A DNA stretch of 64,000 nucleotides from an uncultured Dehalococcoidia bacterium (lineage in GTDB: Bacteria > Chloroflexota > Dehalococcoidia > Lucifugimonadales > UBA3495): assembly GCA_958296225.1 (NCBI GenBank), contig OY282456.1, positions 434,001-498,000 on the forward strand, read 5' to 3'. The position numbers were made by a program, and so were the translations under genes. The notes beneath the pieces are model-generated. The model saw only the letters and a program-made list of their open reading frames with translations, had not been told where the DNA came from and searched no databases. Shown one piece after another: positions 28,079 to 37,520 of the stretch. The first letter of the stretch is position 1, and every line of letters begins with the position of its first letter.

Positions 28079-28513
28079 ATGGACGAACTTGACCTGAAAA
28101 TAATCGGGATACTCCAGTCGGACGGACGCGCGTCTAACGCCAAGATTGCCCGGGCCGTGGGCGTCAGCGAAGGCACCGTGCGCCGGCGGCTGCGCCGCCT
28201 GATTAAGGATGACATCGTGCACGTGGTGGCAGTTCCCAACCTGGAGAAAATGGGCTACGGCACCACCGCCCTGATTGGCCTCGAAACCGGCCCCGGCAAG
28301 TCCGATTCCGTCGCCGAATCCATCGCCAACCTGGACGAAGCCCACTACGTGGTGGTCGCCACCGGCCCCTACGACGTGTTCGTCTGGACGGCTTTGGAAT
28401 CCGCCGAAAGCCTGGGCGATTTCCTGCGTACCCGCATCGGCGTCATCGACGGGGTACAGAGGACGCAAACCTTCGTTACCTTGTCCACCAAGAAGCGATT
28501 TACCCGGGCCTGA
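28079..28513 (+). CDS. Lrp/AsnC-family transcriptional regulator
   Basis: A 144-aa regulator. The HTH is at residues ~4-55 (DLKIIGILQSDGRASNAKIA, VSEGTVRRRLRRL) and the RAM ligand-binding domain is at ~65-140 (LIGLETGPGK, HYVVVATGPYDVFV). Such proteins form octamers that sense amino acids. It is preceded by 241 bp of AT-richer non-coding sequence that may hold its operators. It is likely autoregulated, but no site can be assigned. Confidence 0.88.
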   Translation: MDELDLKIIGILQSDGRASNAKIARAVGVSEGTVRRRLRRLIKDDIVHVVAVPNLEKMGYGTTALIGLETGPGKSDSVAESIANLDEAHYVVVATGPYDVFVWTALESAESLGDFLRTRIGVIDGVQRTQTFVTLSTKKRFTRA

Positions 28514-28538
28514 CCGCCGCCGCGGTTGCCCGGCCCGG

Positions 28539-28566
28539 TTGCATTGACTATCCGCCGTGCTATAAT
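28539..28566 (+). promoter_or_regulatory. Promoter candidate for the ferredoxin gene
   Basis: TTGCAT (28539-28544) and perfect TATAAT (28561-28566) are spaced 16 bp, 78 bp before ATG 28645. A nearer TTGACT (28544) would leave only 11 bp and is not compatible. Confidence 0.5.
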
Positions 28567-28644
28567 TTTCGCATCACTGAATGGCGGCCCCAAAGTTGGG
28601 TTCGCCGCCGCACCCACACCACCTGAGCCGAGGGGAAAGCCGCT

Positions 28645-28887
28645 ATGACCTACATCATTACCGAGCCGTGCGTCGGCGTCAAAGATGCCGCCTGTGTCGA
28701 TGTCTGCCCGGTAGATTGCATCTACACCACCGACGACGATGATATGTACTTCATCAGCCCCGATGAGTGCATCGACTGCGCCGCCTGCGAGCCCGTCTGC
28801 CCCGTAACGGCCATCTTCGCCGAGGAAGCCGTGCCGGCGATGTACGAGGAATACATCAAGATAAACTACGACTACTTCGAAAAGTAG
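28645..28887 (+). CDS. fdxA: Seven-iron type ferredoxin
   Basis: An 80-aa ferredoxin. Cysteine spacing C9-x7-C17-x3-C21-x3-C25 and C42-x2-C45-x2-C48-x3-C52-P fits the [3Fe-4S][4Fe-4S] FdxA pattern, with C25 being the extra cysteine. The C-terminal acidic helix (YEEYIKINYDYFEK) is also typical. It acts as a low-potential electron carrier in the cytosol. The ATG has GAGGGG 10 bases upstream. Confidence 0.9.
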   Translation: MTYIITEPCVGVKDAACVDVCPVDCIYTTDDDDMYFISPDECIDCAACEPVCPVTAIFAEEAVPAMYEEYIKINYDYFEK

Positions 28888-28977
28888 CCGCCGCGCCGCC
28901 CGGCGTCCACCCAACCCGTGCGCCCGGCCATCAAACGCCGGGCGCAGGTTTAACCGCTCACCGATTCCGTTTCCGTG

Positions 28978-29805
28978 ATGGCCTTGCCAGTTCCTCCGCT
29001 CGCCAACCGCCCCGAAGTCAACATCGTCGTCTGCGCCGACGAGTACGGCTGTGGACGCTGGTACTACCAGGGCCGCAACGCCGCCGACGTGCTCGGCGAA
29101 CTGCGCGCTGCCGTCGCCGCGCGGGATGACGGGCGGGTGCAGGTTACGACCGCCGGCTGCATCCTGGGCTGTACCTACGGCCCCCGGTTCGACGTGGCGC
29201 GCCGGTGGTCGGGCGAAAAGGCGCTCTACGGCTCCATCTCCGGCGCGGCCACCGTCACCCGGCGGGGCCGCGTGTCGTTCGCGCCCATCCCCGCCGACCT
29301 GGGCCAGGTCGTAACCGACCACCTGCCCGAAAGCGCCGCGCCTCTGGCCGAGCTGAACGCCGCCGCGTCTCCGGCGGATATTGACCTGCTGCGCCGGATT
29401 CTGCTGGATTGCAGCCGGGGCATCGGCGACGCCGGCGCCGGTCTCGGTGCCGCCGTGGTTATGGTGCATAACCCGGCGGCCACCGTTGCCATCCCGGCGA
29501 CGCTGGCCGACTTGCAATTGGTGGACGGCAGCGGCCAACCCGACGCGGGCGGCGATATTGCCGTCCTGGTTACGGACGGGGACGGACGCATCGCGTTGCA
29601 GCTGAGCCGGATTCGTCAGGTGGAGTTCATCTACCGCACCCTGGGCAGCGGGATACCCAGCTACGCCGTCTGGCTGCGGGACGACCGGTTGGAAACGGTA
29701 TATCGCATTTACCTGCGCCGGTCGGAGAACGCCGCCGCCAATCCCTTGCGCCACGAGCTTTTTATGGCCCTGATGGAAAAATACGGCGCCACGGTAGCTT
29801 TATGA
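28978..29805 (+). CDS. Two-domain protein with thioredoxin-like [2Fe-2S] N-terminus
   Basis: A 275-aa protein. The first ~75 residues resemble a [2Fe-2S] thioredoxin-fold ferredoxin: IVVCADEYGCGRW (C19, C25) and TTAGCILGCTYGP (C61, C65), a C-x5-C...C-x3-C spacing. The remaining 200 residues, including PSYAVWLRDDRLETVYRIYL, are not recognised; they may form a sensor or iron-binding domain. Being beside fdxA, it may take part in electron transfer. ATG 28978 is used; GTG 28975 is also in frame. Confidence 0.65.
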   Translation: MALPVPPLANRPEVNIVVCADEYGCGRWYYQGRNAADVLGELRAAVAARDDGRVQVTTAGCILGCTYGPRFDVARRWSGEKALYGSISGAATVTRRGRVSFAPIPADLGQVVTDHLPESAAPLAELNAAASPADIDLLRRILLDCSRGIGDAGAGLGAAVVMVHNPAATVAIPATLADLQLVDGSGQPDAGGDIAVLVTDGDGRIALQLSRIRQVEFIYRTLGSGIPSYAVWLRDDRLETVYRIYLRRSENAAANPLRHELFMALMEKYGATVAL

Positions 29806-29817
29806 CCGGCTGGCGCT

Positions 29818-32199
29818 GTGGATGGGCGCGGCGCGTGGTGGGTACGTGCAAGACTGACGCTGCTGATGCCGGTCTGGACAACACTGCTTGATGCGTTCCA
29901 GGGGATACGGGCCCGGCTGCCGGCAGTGGGCGGGAGCAGCGACGCTGCCGACGCGCTGCCGGTAATACACCGGCTGGCCATCATTTACCTTATGCTGCCG
30001 GTGGCAATTTGGCTGCTGGGGTGGTTTGAGTGGTGGTTTGGCATCCCGGCGGCCGCGCTGCTGGCGGCGGGGCTTTGGCGGGCGCTGTGCGGTTCGTGGC
30101 GGGCGCCGGTTACTCCCGCTGCTGTCGTTCTGCTCCTGTTTGCCCTGGGCTGTGTGATGGTGACCGCTTACGGCGGGCTCTTTGACGTCTCCGGAGGTGA
30201 CCAGCGCGCCCACCGGGCGGTGCTCCTTGATTTAGGCCGGGGCGGCTGGCCGACTTATCTGACCGACTACCTGCACGACGCGCCGCCGCTGCTGCGCTAC
30301 TACCTCGGCTGGTATCTGCCCCCGGCCTTGGCCGGCAAGTGGCTGGGCCCTGCCGCGTTGAACTGGGCGGTGCCGCTGTGGACCTGGGGCGGCCTGGCGC
30401 TAATCGTGCTGCTTTTCACGCGGGGCCTGCCCACACTGCGGGCAATGCTGCTGGCGGCCACGGTGCTCATCACTTTCAGCGGCATGGATGCGCTGGAATA
30501 CGCGCTGCACGAGGGACTGCCGGACGCAGCGCGGCTGCTGCGGGATAAGCTGGGCGAAGTCAGCCTTTCTTTCATCCAGTCCCCGACCAGCCCCATGTTT
30601 CTGGAGTACCAGTCCCACGCGCAAACCTTCAAGGTCACGCCCCAGCACTTCATTACCGGCGGACTGGCGACGCTGCTCATCATCCGGCTGCGTCGGCAGC
30701 CGCGCTTTCTGGCCGTCAGCGGCATCGTGCTGGCGGCTTGCCTGTTCTGGTCGTCGCTGCTGTCCCTCGGGCTGCTGCCGCTGGCGGCCGCGCTGCTGGT
30801 CAAGAACGGCATCCGGCCCTTTCTGAAATGGCAAAACGTTCTGGTGGCGCTGCCCCTGGCGGCCCTGCTGGCGCTCTACCTCACCAGCGGCAAGATAGAC
30901 TTTGCCACCGGTTGGCTATGGGAGGCATATCCGGGCCGGTTCCAGCTGGCGGCGGACCTGTTCATATTCTACGCGGGGGAGTTTGCAGTCCTGGCTTTGC
31001 TGTTGTGGCGGCTGCATCCGCGAGTTATCCGGGAACCGTTTTTCATCGCCAGCGTGGCGGTATTGCTGGTTGCGCCGTGGTTCTGGTATGGCGGCCCCAA
31101 CTTCAGCGAGTTGACCCTGCGGGTTGTCGTGCCGGCCCTGTTCGTGCTCAGCTATTACGCGGCGCACACCCTTGCCGGACGCCTGCCGGAACTGGCCGCG
31201 CCGCCGGCTCCCATTGCGGAAATCGGCGCGGCAAAAGTCGGGGGAGATTCCTCTCGCCCCGCTCTGGCGCTGCTGGTCATCGTATTGAGCGTGGGGGCGG
31301 TCTCCGCGATGTTCGAGTTTGCGATATTAATCAGCAATCCGGGCCCGTTGCCCTATGAGCGGACGGACAACTCCCTATTGATAGATAGCACATCGTGGGC
31401 TGCTCTGCAAAGAACCACACGCGACATCCCGGTCTCGCTCCAGACGCTGCTGCGAAAGCACGACGACAAAGGGGGGCCAAAAGGCGACCTTGTTATCAGT
31501 TCCAAATATGACGTGTATCTCAATGCCAGCCGGCTGATCTACGTTAACCGGAATTGCAGCCTGGATGACGAGGACAGTAGGTGGTTCTTTTTGCACGTTT
31601 ATCCGGTTGACCCGGACGACCTGCCCGAACACCGTAAGCGCTATCGTTACGACGAGTTGGATTTCCGTTTTTCCTCTTTTTATCACTACAAGTACGATGG
31701 CAACTGCGTCGCCGCGCAAAGGCTGCCCGACTATGACATCGCCCGCATCCACACCGGACAGTTCATCCCTGCCGCCGGCCGCGTCTGGGAAGCCGGTTTC
31801 AATCTGGAGACCGGCGAGCCGGTCAATCTTAGCGACGCCTACCGGTCGGAATACCGGGCAATTGTGTCCGGCGAGCCGTTAATCCGCTCCCACTTTGACG
31901 TGTATCTCGGCGCCGGCGTGTTGAACTTCGTCAAAGAGCCGTGCGGCCCCGGTGACACGGAGCCGACCTTCGTTGTACACGTCATGCCTGCCGACGCGAA
32001 TGACCTTCCCGACCATCGCAAGCAGTACGGATTTGACAACCTGGACTTTCACTTCAGCCCGGGCGGCGTGAGATTCGACGAGAAATGCCTGGCGCGGCAG
32101 GCGCTGCCCGATTATGACATCGTCCACATCAGAGTCGGCCAGTGGATTCCCGCTGCAAACCGCACGGTGTGGTCGGAGGAATATTCTTTGCGGGAATAG
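29818..32199 (+). CDS. Large membrane protein with a duplicated C-terminal extracytoplasmic domain
   Basis: A 793-aa protein. About a dozen TM helices span residues 45-510, with GT-C-like loops (DVSGGDQRAHRAVLLDLGRG, YLHDAPPLLRYYLGWY). After a last TM (LALLVIVLSVGAVSAMFEF) come two copies of a ~100-residue domain (≈561-660 and ≈690-788). Each has DVYL, a conserved Cys, (F/V)VHV-P-D-DLP-HRK, LDFxF, a second Cys and LPDYDIxxIxxGQxIPAA. The Cys pairs may form disulfides. It may be a glycosyltransferase or export protein; the function is unknown. Start is GTG 29818 or ATG 29866. Confidence 0.75.
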   Translation: MDGRGAWWVRARLTLLMPVWTTLLDAFQGIRARLPAVGGSSDAADALPVIHRLAIIYLMLPVAIWLLGWFEWWFGIPAAALLAAGLWRALCGSWRAPVTPAAVVLLLFALGCVMVTAYGGLFDVSGGDQRAHRAVLLDLGRGGWPTYLTDYLHDAPPLLRYYLGWYLPPALAGKWLGPAALNWAVPLWTWGGLALIVLLFTRGLPTLRAMLLAATVLITFSGMDALEYALHEGLPDAARLLRDKLGEVSLSFIQSPTSPMFLEYQSHAQTFKVTPQHFITGGLATLLIIRLRRQPRFLAVSGIVLAACLFWSSLLSLGLLPLAAALLVKNGIRPFLKWQNVLVALPLAALLALYLTSGKIDFATGWLWEAYPGRFQLAADLFIFYAGEFAVLALLLWRLHPRVIREPFFIASVAVLLVAPWFWYGGPNFSELTLRVVVPALFVLSYYAAHTLAGRLPELAAPPAPIAEIGAAKVGGDSSRPALALLVIVLSVGAVSAMFEFAILISNPGPLPYERTDNSLLIDSTSWAALQRTTRDIPVSLQTLLRKHDDKGGPKGDLVISSKYDVYLNASRLIYVNRNCSLDDEDSRWFFLHVYPVDPDDLPEHRKRYRYDELDFRFSSFYHYKYDGNCVAAQRLPDYDIARIHTGQFIPAAGRVWEAGFNLETGEPVNLSDAYRSEYRAIVSGEPLIRSHFDVYLGAGVLNFVKEPCGPGDTEPTFVVHVMPADANDLPDHRKQYGFDNLDFHFSPGGVRFDEKCLARQALPDYDIVHIRVGQWIPAANRTVWSEEYSLRE

Positions 32200-32383
32200 A
32201 CGCAATGGACGCCCCTAACCATTCGTCCACGGCGCGGAGAGGGGGTTTTGCCATTTTCAATGCCACCTGATACGGGCCACCTGATACGGAACGCTGACCG
32301 GCGCGGCCGGCCTGTGGCATTCCGCCCCCGATGCCGCTAGAATTATTAACCGTTTCAGCAAACTCGAGGAGGAGTGAAATACA

Positions 32384-34666
32384 ATGAGCAACATTGATTC
32401 CACGCCGGAACTGGTGCGGGAAACTTACCGCAAGATGGATGAAAAGCTGGCCCAGGCCCGCGCCCGGCTCAACCGCCCGCTGACCCTGGCCGAAAAGCTG
32501 CTGCTGTCCCATCTGGACGACGTGGCCGACGCCGACCTGCGCCCCGGCGACAGCTACATCAACCTGCGGCCCGACCGGGTGGCCCACCAGGACGTTACCG
32601 GCCAGATGGCCATTCTCCAGTTTATGCAGTCCGGGCGCAGCCGCGTCGCCGTGCCCACCACCGTGCACTGCGACCACCTGGTGCAGGCCCGCGTCGGCGC
32701 GTCCTCCGACTTGCAGGACGCGCTCAACGAGAGCAACGAGGTGTACCAGTTCCTGGAATCGGCGTGCCGGCGCTACGGCATGGGCTTCTGGCGGCCCGGT
32801 TCCGGCATCATCCACCAGGTGGTTTTGGAAAAGTACGCCTTCCCAGGCGCGCTGATTATCGGCACCGACTCCCACACCGTGAACGGCGGCGGCCTGTGTT
32901 CCCTGGCCATCGGCGTCGGCGGCGCCGACGCGGCCGACGTGATGGCCGGCCTGCCCTGGGAAGTGCGCTACCCCCAAATCATCGGCGTCAAGCTCACCGG
33001 CGCGATGAACGGCTGGACGGCCTCCAAAGACGTCATCATCAAACTGGCCTACGAACTCACCGTATCCGGCGGCACCAACGCCATCATCGAGTATTTCGGC
33101 CCCGGCGCGGCGTCCATCTCGGCCACCGGCAAGGGCACCATCTGCAACATGGGCGCCGAGCTGGGCGCCACCGGCGACGTGTTCCCCTACGACGAGCGGA
33201 TGGCAACCTACCTGCGCGCCACCGGACGGGGCGAACTGGCCGACATCGCCGCCGAACACGCCCACCTGCTCACCTCCGACCCCGAAGTGGCGGAGAACCC
33301 GGCGCAATACTACGACCGGGTGGTAGAGATTGACCTCTCCACGCTGGAACCCCACGTCACCGGCCCCCACTCCCCCGACCGGGCGCGGCCCATCTCCGCG
33401 CTGGCCGCCGAGGCGGCGGCCGAGGGTTTCCCGGACACCGTGGCCGTGGCCCTGGTAGGTAGCTGCACCAACTCGTCCTATGAGGATATGGAACGCTGCG
33501 CCGACGTGGCCCGGCAGGCCGCCGCCCGTGGCGTTACCGCCGCCTCCGGCCTGCTGGTCACCCCCGGCTCCGAGCAGGTGCGCGCCACCATCGAGCGCGA
33601 CGGCCAGCAGGCCGCCCTGGAAGCCGTGGGCGCAACCGTGCTCGCCAACGCTTGCGGCCCCTGCATCGGCCAGTGGAACCGCCCCGAAGCCCGCGGCACC
33701 GACAACAGCATCGTCACCTCCTACAACCGCAACTTCCCCAGCCGCAACGACGGCAATCCGGGCACCATGAACTTCATCGCCAGCCCGGAGGTCGCCGTAG
33801 CCATGGGCCTCGGCGGCCGCCTGTCCTTCAACCCGCTGACCGACCCGCTGGTGGACGCCGACGGCAACGAGTTTATGCTGCAGCCGCCGGTGGAAGCCCC
33901 CGAAGTGCCGCCCAACGGGTTCGACCCCGGCGCGGATATGTACATTGAACCGCCGGCCGACGGCAGCGACGTGGATGTGCGCGTTGACCCCGCCAGCAAC
34001 CGCCTGCAAGTGCTGGAACCCTGGGAACCCTGGAACGGCAACGACTTTGAGGACATCCCCGTACTGGTCAAGACCCAGGGCAAAACCACCACCGACTCCA
34101 TCTCCCCGGCCGGCCCCTGGCTGCGCTTCCGCGGCCATCTCAACAACCTCAGCGACAATATGTTCCTGGGCGCCAACAATGCCTTTACCGACGACACCGG
34201 CACCGGCAAGAACCAGCTTTCCGGCGAGGAGATTATGCCCATCCCGGAAATCGCCCGCGCCTACAGTGCCCAGGGCATCCGCTGGGTAGCCGTCGGCGAT
34301 GAAAACTACGGCGAAGGTTCCAGCCGGGAACACGCCGCCCTCTCCCCCCGGATGCTGGGCGCCGCCGCCATCATCACCCGCAGCTTCGCCCGCATCCACG
34401 AATCCAACCTCAAGAAGCAAGGCTTGCTGGCCCTCACCTTTGAGGACCCGGCCGACTGGGAGCGCGTGCAGGACGACGACCGGATGAGCCTGGTAGGACT
34501 GAGCGACCTGGCCCCCGACCGGCCGGTGCAGGCCGTCCTCAAGCACGCCGACGGCAGCGAAGAAACCCTGAACCTCCGCCACACCCTCAACAACGCCCAG
34601 ATTGAATGGTTCAAGGCCGGCAGCGCAATGAACCACATGAAGAACCTGGAAGAGGCGGCGGGATAG
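32384..34666 (+). CDS. acn: Aconitate hydratase (mitochondrial-type)
   Basis: A 760-aa aconitase preceded by GAGGAGGAG, 9 bases before ATG 32384. Cluster cysteines are C361 (VGSCTNSSYED), C424 and C427 (NACGPCIGQWNR). Other signatures are IGTDSHTVNGGG and, in the swivel domain, GDENYGEGSSREHAALSPR. The length and the absence of a long linker match the mitochondrial-type/AcnA branch rather than AcnB. It interconverts citrate and isocitrate in the TCA cycle. A weak promoter (GTGGCA-18-TAGAAT) lies at 32314-32343. Confidence 0.96.
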   Translation: MSNIDSTPELVRETYRKMDEKLAQARARLNRPLTLAEKLLLSHLDDVADADLRPGDSYINLRPDRVAHQDVTGQMAILQFMQSGRSRVAVPTTVHCDHLVQARVGASSDLQDALNESNEVYQFLESACRRYGMGFWRPGSGIIHQVVLEKYAFPGALIIGTDSHTVNGGGLCSLAIGVGGADAADVMAGLPWEVRYPQIIGVKLTGAMNGWTASKDVIIKLAYELTVSGGTNAIIEYFGPGAASISATGKGTICNMGAELGATGDVFPYDERMATYLRATGRGELADIAAEHAHLLTSDPEVAENPAQYYDRVVEIDLSTLEPHVTGPHSPDRARPISALAAEAAAEGFPDTVAVALVGSCTNSSYEDMERCADVARQAAARGVTAASGLLVTPGSEQVRATIERDGQQAALEAVGATVLANACGPCIGQWNRPEARGTDNSIVTSYNRNFPSRNDGNPGTMNFIASPEVAVAMGLGGRLSFNPLTDPLVDADGNEFMLQPPVEAPEVPPNGFDPGADMYIEPPADGSDVDVRVDPASNRLQVLEPWEPWNGNDFEDIPVLVKTQGKTTTDSISPAGPWLRFRGHLNNLSDNMFLGANNAFTDDTGTGKNQLSGEEIMPIPEIARAYSAQGIRWVAVGDENYGEGSSREHAALSPRMLGAAAIITRSFARIHESNLKKQGLLALTFEDPADWERVQDDDRMSLVGLSDLAPDRPVQAVLKHADGSEETLNLRHTLNNAQIEWFKAGSAMNHMKNLEEAAG

Positions 34667-34690
34667 CCTCAATACGGGCGCTAAGCAATT

Positions 34691-34721
34691 ACCCGGGGCG
34701 GGTTTCCAACCTGCCCCGGGT
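34691..34721. terminator. acn: Very strong hairpin downstream of aconitase
   Basis: A 14-bp stem, ACCCGGGGCGGGTT paired with AACCTGCCCCGGGT around a TCC loop, starts 25 bp after the aconitase stop. There is no T-run afterwards, so Rho-independent termination is likely but not canonical. Confidence 0.65.
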
Positions 34722-34763
34722 CTGTTAGAGCCTGTGTTGCCGTTGCTGCCCGCCGGCGCCGCT

Positions 34764-36005
34764 ATGCCTCAATCCGCGCCACCACTTACCCCCCCGGCCC
34801 CAGCCATTGGCGACGGCGGAATCTCGCTGTACGTCCACGTCCCTTTCTGCCTCAGCAAGTGCCCCTACTGTGACTTCAACACCTACCAGGGCATCGAGTC
34901 CCAGTTCGGCGATTTCCGCACCGCCGTAATCAACGAGCTGACCGCCTGGTCCCGCGCCCTGGGCCGGCCGGTTGTCAACACCGTCTTTCTCGGCGGCGGC
35001 ACCCCGTCCTACCTGCCCGACGGCGACGTAGCCCGCATCCTCGACGCCATCGCTGGCGCTTATCAAGTCCGCAGCGACGCCGAGATAACTGCCGAGTGCA
35101 ACCCCAACGACCTTACCCCCGCCAAATGCGCCGGCCTGCGCGCCGCCGGCATCAACCGCATCAGCATCGGAGTGCAAAGCCTGGACAACGGCCTGCTGGC
35201 CCTGCTGGGCCGCCGTCACGATGCCGGCGAAGCCGCTACCGCTGTGGCAATCTGCCGGAGCGTCGGCTTCAACAACGTGAACCTGGACTTGATGTATGGC
35301 CTGCCGCAGCAGTCTTTGGAACAGTGGCGGGACACCGTGGCACGTACCGCCGCGCTGGCGCCGGAGCACCTTTCCCTGTATGCCCTGACTCTGGAAGCGG
35401 GAACGCCGCTGCATCGCTGGGTGGAGCAGGGTCGCCTGCCGGAGCCGGACCCGGATTTGGCGGCGGATATGTACGATTTCGCCCGTGTCGCCTTGCGTGA
35501 TGCCGGCTATCACCACTACGAAATCAGCAACTGGTCGCGTCCCGGCCTGGAGTCGGAGCACAATCTGGCCTACTGGCGCAACCTGCAATGGCTGGGCGCA
35601 GGGCCGGGCGCCCATTCATCCTTTGCCGGCTGCCGGTTCTGGACGGTGCGCTCGCCCCGCGAGTATGCCCGGCGGGCCCAGGAATGGGCCGCCGCGGCCG
35701 GCCCGTGGCCGTCGCTGTCGGCTGAGGCTATCCGGGCGGTGCCGACGGTTGACGACCTGGAGGCTATCGACGATGCCACCACGGCGGCGGAGACGATGTT
35801 CCTGGGGCTGCGGCTGCTGGATGGCATGGACGTGGCCGCAGCATCGGCCCGCGCCGGCATCGACCTGGCGGCGCGCTACGAGCGGGAACTGGCCGCGCTC
35901 ACGGCGGAGGGCCTGCTGGCGTGGACGGCGGATGAACGATTGCGGCTGACCGAAAGGGCGTACCTGGTGGCAAACCAGGTGTTCACGCGGTTTCTGGCAG
36001 ATTAG
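34764..36005 (+). CDS. hemW: HemW-like radical SAM protein
   Basis: A 413-aa radical SAM enzyme. The cluster motif HVPFCLSKCPYCDFNTY (C29, C33, C36, then D) and TVFLGGGTPSYL, INRISIGVQSLD, GFNNVNLDLMYGLP are typical of HemW, not HemN, which has CxxxCxxCxC. HemW binds heme and acts as a heme chaperone; the older label coproporphyrinogen III oxidase is likely wrong. ATG 34764 is favoured over TTG 34734. The C-terminal HTH-like region (ARYERELAALTAEGLL) is present. Confidence 0.9.
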   Translation: MPQSAPPLTPPAPAIGDGGISLYVHVPFCLSKCPYCDFNTYQGIESQFGDFRTAVINELTAWSRALGRPVVNTVFLGGGTPSYLPDGDVARILDAIAGAYQVRSDAEITAECNPNDLTPAKCAGLRAAGINRISIGVQSLDNGLLALLGRRHDAGEAATAVAICRSVGFNNVNLDLMYGLPQQSLEQWRDTVARTAALAPEHLSLYALTLEAGTPLHRWVEQGRLPEPDPDLAADMYDFARVALRDAGYHHYEISNWSRPGLESEHNLAYWRNLQWLGAGPGAHSSFAGCRFWTVRSPREYARRAQEWAAAAGPWPSLSAEAIRAVPTVDDLEAIDDATTAAETMFLGLRLLDGMDVAAASARAGIDLAARYERELAALTAEGLLAWTADERLRLTERAYLVANQVFTRFLAD

Positions 36006-36045
36006 CCCGTTATGTGGGCGGCGGCGTCAAACCTGACCGGCCAAT

Positions 36046-37329
36046 TCATCCGCAGCGTTGGTACGCCTCCACCGGACGCCGCACCAACGGGGTCAGCAGT
36101 ATCACCGGCAGCATCAGCAGCAGGCCCACGCCGGCGTTAACCCCGATGGCCAGGGAGATGCTGAAGGCTTGGGCGATGGCTCCAATCTCCACTCCGCCAA
36201 TCAGGTGCCCCAGCCCGTTCACCAGCCCTTGCGACCCCATAATCCGCCCGCGCATTTCCGCCGGAGAGGACAGCAGCAGGATGGTGCTCTGCATAGTGCT
36301 GAATCCCGATTGCCCCACGCCGGCGCTCAAGAGCAGCAGAAAGGAAATCAGGAACCAGGGCGACCAGGCGACTGCTGACACCCCCACCGCCACAATCAAT
36401 GCTCCAATCACGAAGTAACGCCCGTGAAAGGTGTAGTTCCGGCGCACTGCGATAATTATCGCTCCGCAAAACGTCCCGATGCCTTCGGCCGAGCCCAGCA
36501 ATCCCCCCAGGGTTGGCCCCACCTTTAGAACTTCGGTTGCGAGCACCGGTATGAAGTATTGCAGGGGCAGCACCATGCCGTTCATCACCAGGGCTATGGA
36601 AAGCACCCCCAGGACGAATTTGTTGGAAAAGGAATGCCCAATCCCGGACTTGATGCCCTGCCAGAACGCAGTGTCCCGCACCAGCGCGCCGGAACCGGCC
36701 GGCAGCCGCAATTTGAACATCAGCAGCGCCGCCGCCAGGTCCAGCGCCACCAGCGCGATGAACGCGCCGGTGAACCCGTAGAACTCCACCAGCAGCCCGC
36801 CGGCTAACGGCCCCAGAATCTTGCCGCCGTTGTTGGTCAGGGTCTCCAGCGACATGGCGTGGGCGATGCGTTCCTGCCCCGCCAGGTCAAACAGGGCCGC
36901 CCGCCGGGTGGGGTCGTCCAGCACTTTGGCCGTTCCTTGCAGGAGGATGGCCAGAAAAACGTGCCAGGGCTGAACCAGCTCCAGCAACAGGAGTGTCAAA
37001 AGGCTGGCCGCAATCAGCAGGTAAAAAGCGTGGATTCCCGCCAGAATCCGCCGGCGGTCCAGCCGGTCGGCCAGCATCCCGGCGGCCAATGACAACGGCG
37101 GTCGGGGCCCGTTGAGGAAAACCGAAATTAGCCCCACTTGAAAGGCCGAGTCGGTGAGTTCGTAAATCAGGTAGCCCAGCGCAATCAGCTCCATGCGCCG
37201 GGAAATCTCGTGTATCCACCGGGCCGCCCACAGCAGCCGGAAGTCCCGACTTTGCAGGACTACCAGTACCGGAGCGCTGGGGATTCGAACCAATGGGCTG
37301 TTCCCCCGTCGGATGCAATCGTGCGGCAA
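36046..37329 (-). CDS. MFS transporter (MFS_3 type)
   Basis: A 427-aa 12-TM protein. DFRLLWAARWIHEIS near the N-terminus, motif A-like MLADRLDRRRILAG and GILGPLAGGLLVEFYGF belong to the enterobactin-exporter/macrolide-efflux branch. A relative is at 48239-49516. The TTG 37329 start follows an in-frame TAA, so the true start may be nearer residue 20. It converges with hemW (gap 40 bp). Confidence 0.82.
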   Translation of the reverse strand: MPHDCIRRGNSPLVRIPSAPVLVVLQSRDFRLLWAARWIHEISRRMELIALGYLIYELTDSAFQVGLISVFLNGPRPPLSLAAGMLADRLDRRRILAGIHAFYLLIAASLLTLLLLELVQPWHVFLAILLQGTAKVLDDPTRRAALFDLAGQERIAHAMSLETLTNNGGKILGPLAGGLLVEFYGFTGAFIALVALDLAAALLMFKLRLPAGSGALVRDTAFWQGIKSGIGHSFSNKFVLGVLSIALVMNGMVLPLQYFIPVLATEVLKVGPTLGGLLGSAEGIGTFCGAIIIAVRRNYTFHGRYFVIGALIVAVGVSAVAWSPWFLISFLLLLSAGVGQSGFSTMQSTILLLSSPAEMRGRIMGSQGLVNGLGHLIGGVEIGAIAQAFSISLAIGVNAGVGLLLMLPVILLTPLVRRPVEAYQRCG

Positions 37330-37430
37330 ACGGCCCTGCCGTTACAGCCAGCCTACCCCTCTCACCAACCCCGCCTGAAAGCCTACCATACGCCGGTTAA
37401 GGACGGCAGGTCAACCGGCGGGCAGCCGCC

Positions 37431-37480
37431 AAAGCCCAATCGGAAAAATCCTGTCTATCCTGTCCATCGCTGTCAAACTG
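37431..37480. repeat. Dispersed intergenic repeat (AATCCTGTCTATCCTGTCCA type)
   Basis: CCCAATCGGAAAAATCCTGT then CTATCCTGTCCATCGCTGTC matches 23347-23380 (CCCAATCGGAAAAATCCTGT). It lies in the 510-bp gap before the DUF2306 gene. Confidence 0.7.
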
Positions 37481-37520
37481 CGCCTTGCATCAGACCGAAC
37501 GCCCGTGCTATTATAGCCAC

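Noticed and set aside
28544..28566. TTGACT...TATAAT as the ferredoxin promoter
   Set aside because: The spacer would be only 11 bp; TTGCAT at 16 bp is the better -35.
32129..34672. Long minus-strand open frame opposite aconitase
   Set aside because: It is the antisense shadow of a clearly recognised gene; its composition (Val/Gly/His-rich, no domain) is an artefact of GC-rich codon positions.
37268..37330. tRNA-like T-loop (GGTTCGAATCCCC on the minus strand) inside the start of the MFS gene
   Set aside because: The T stem does not pair beyond two bases, no acceptor partner or anticodon arm can be folded, and the codons fit the start of the MFS frame.
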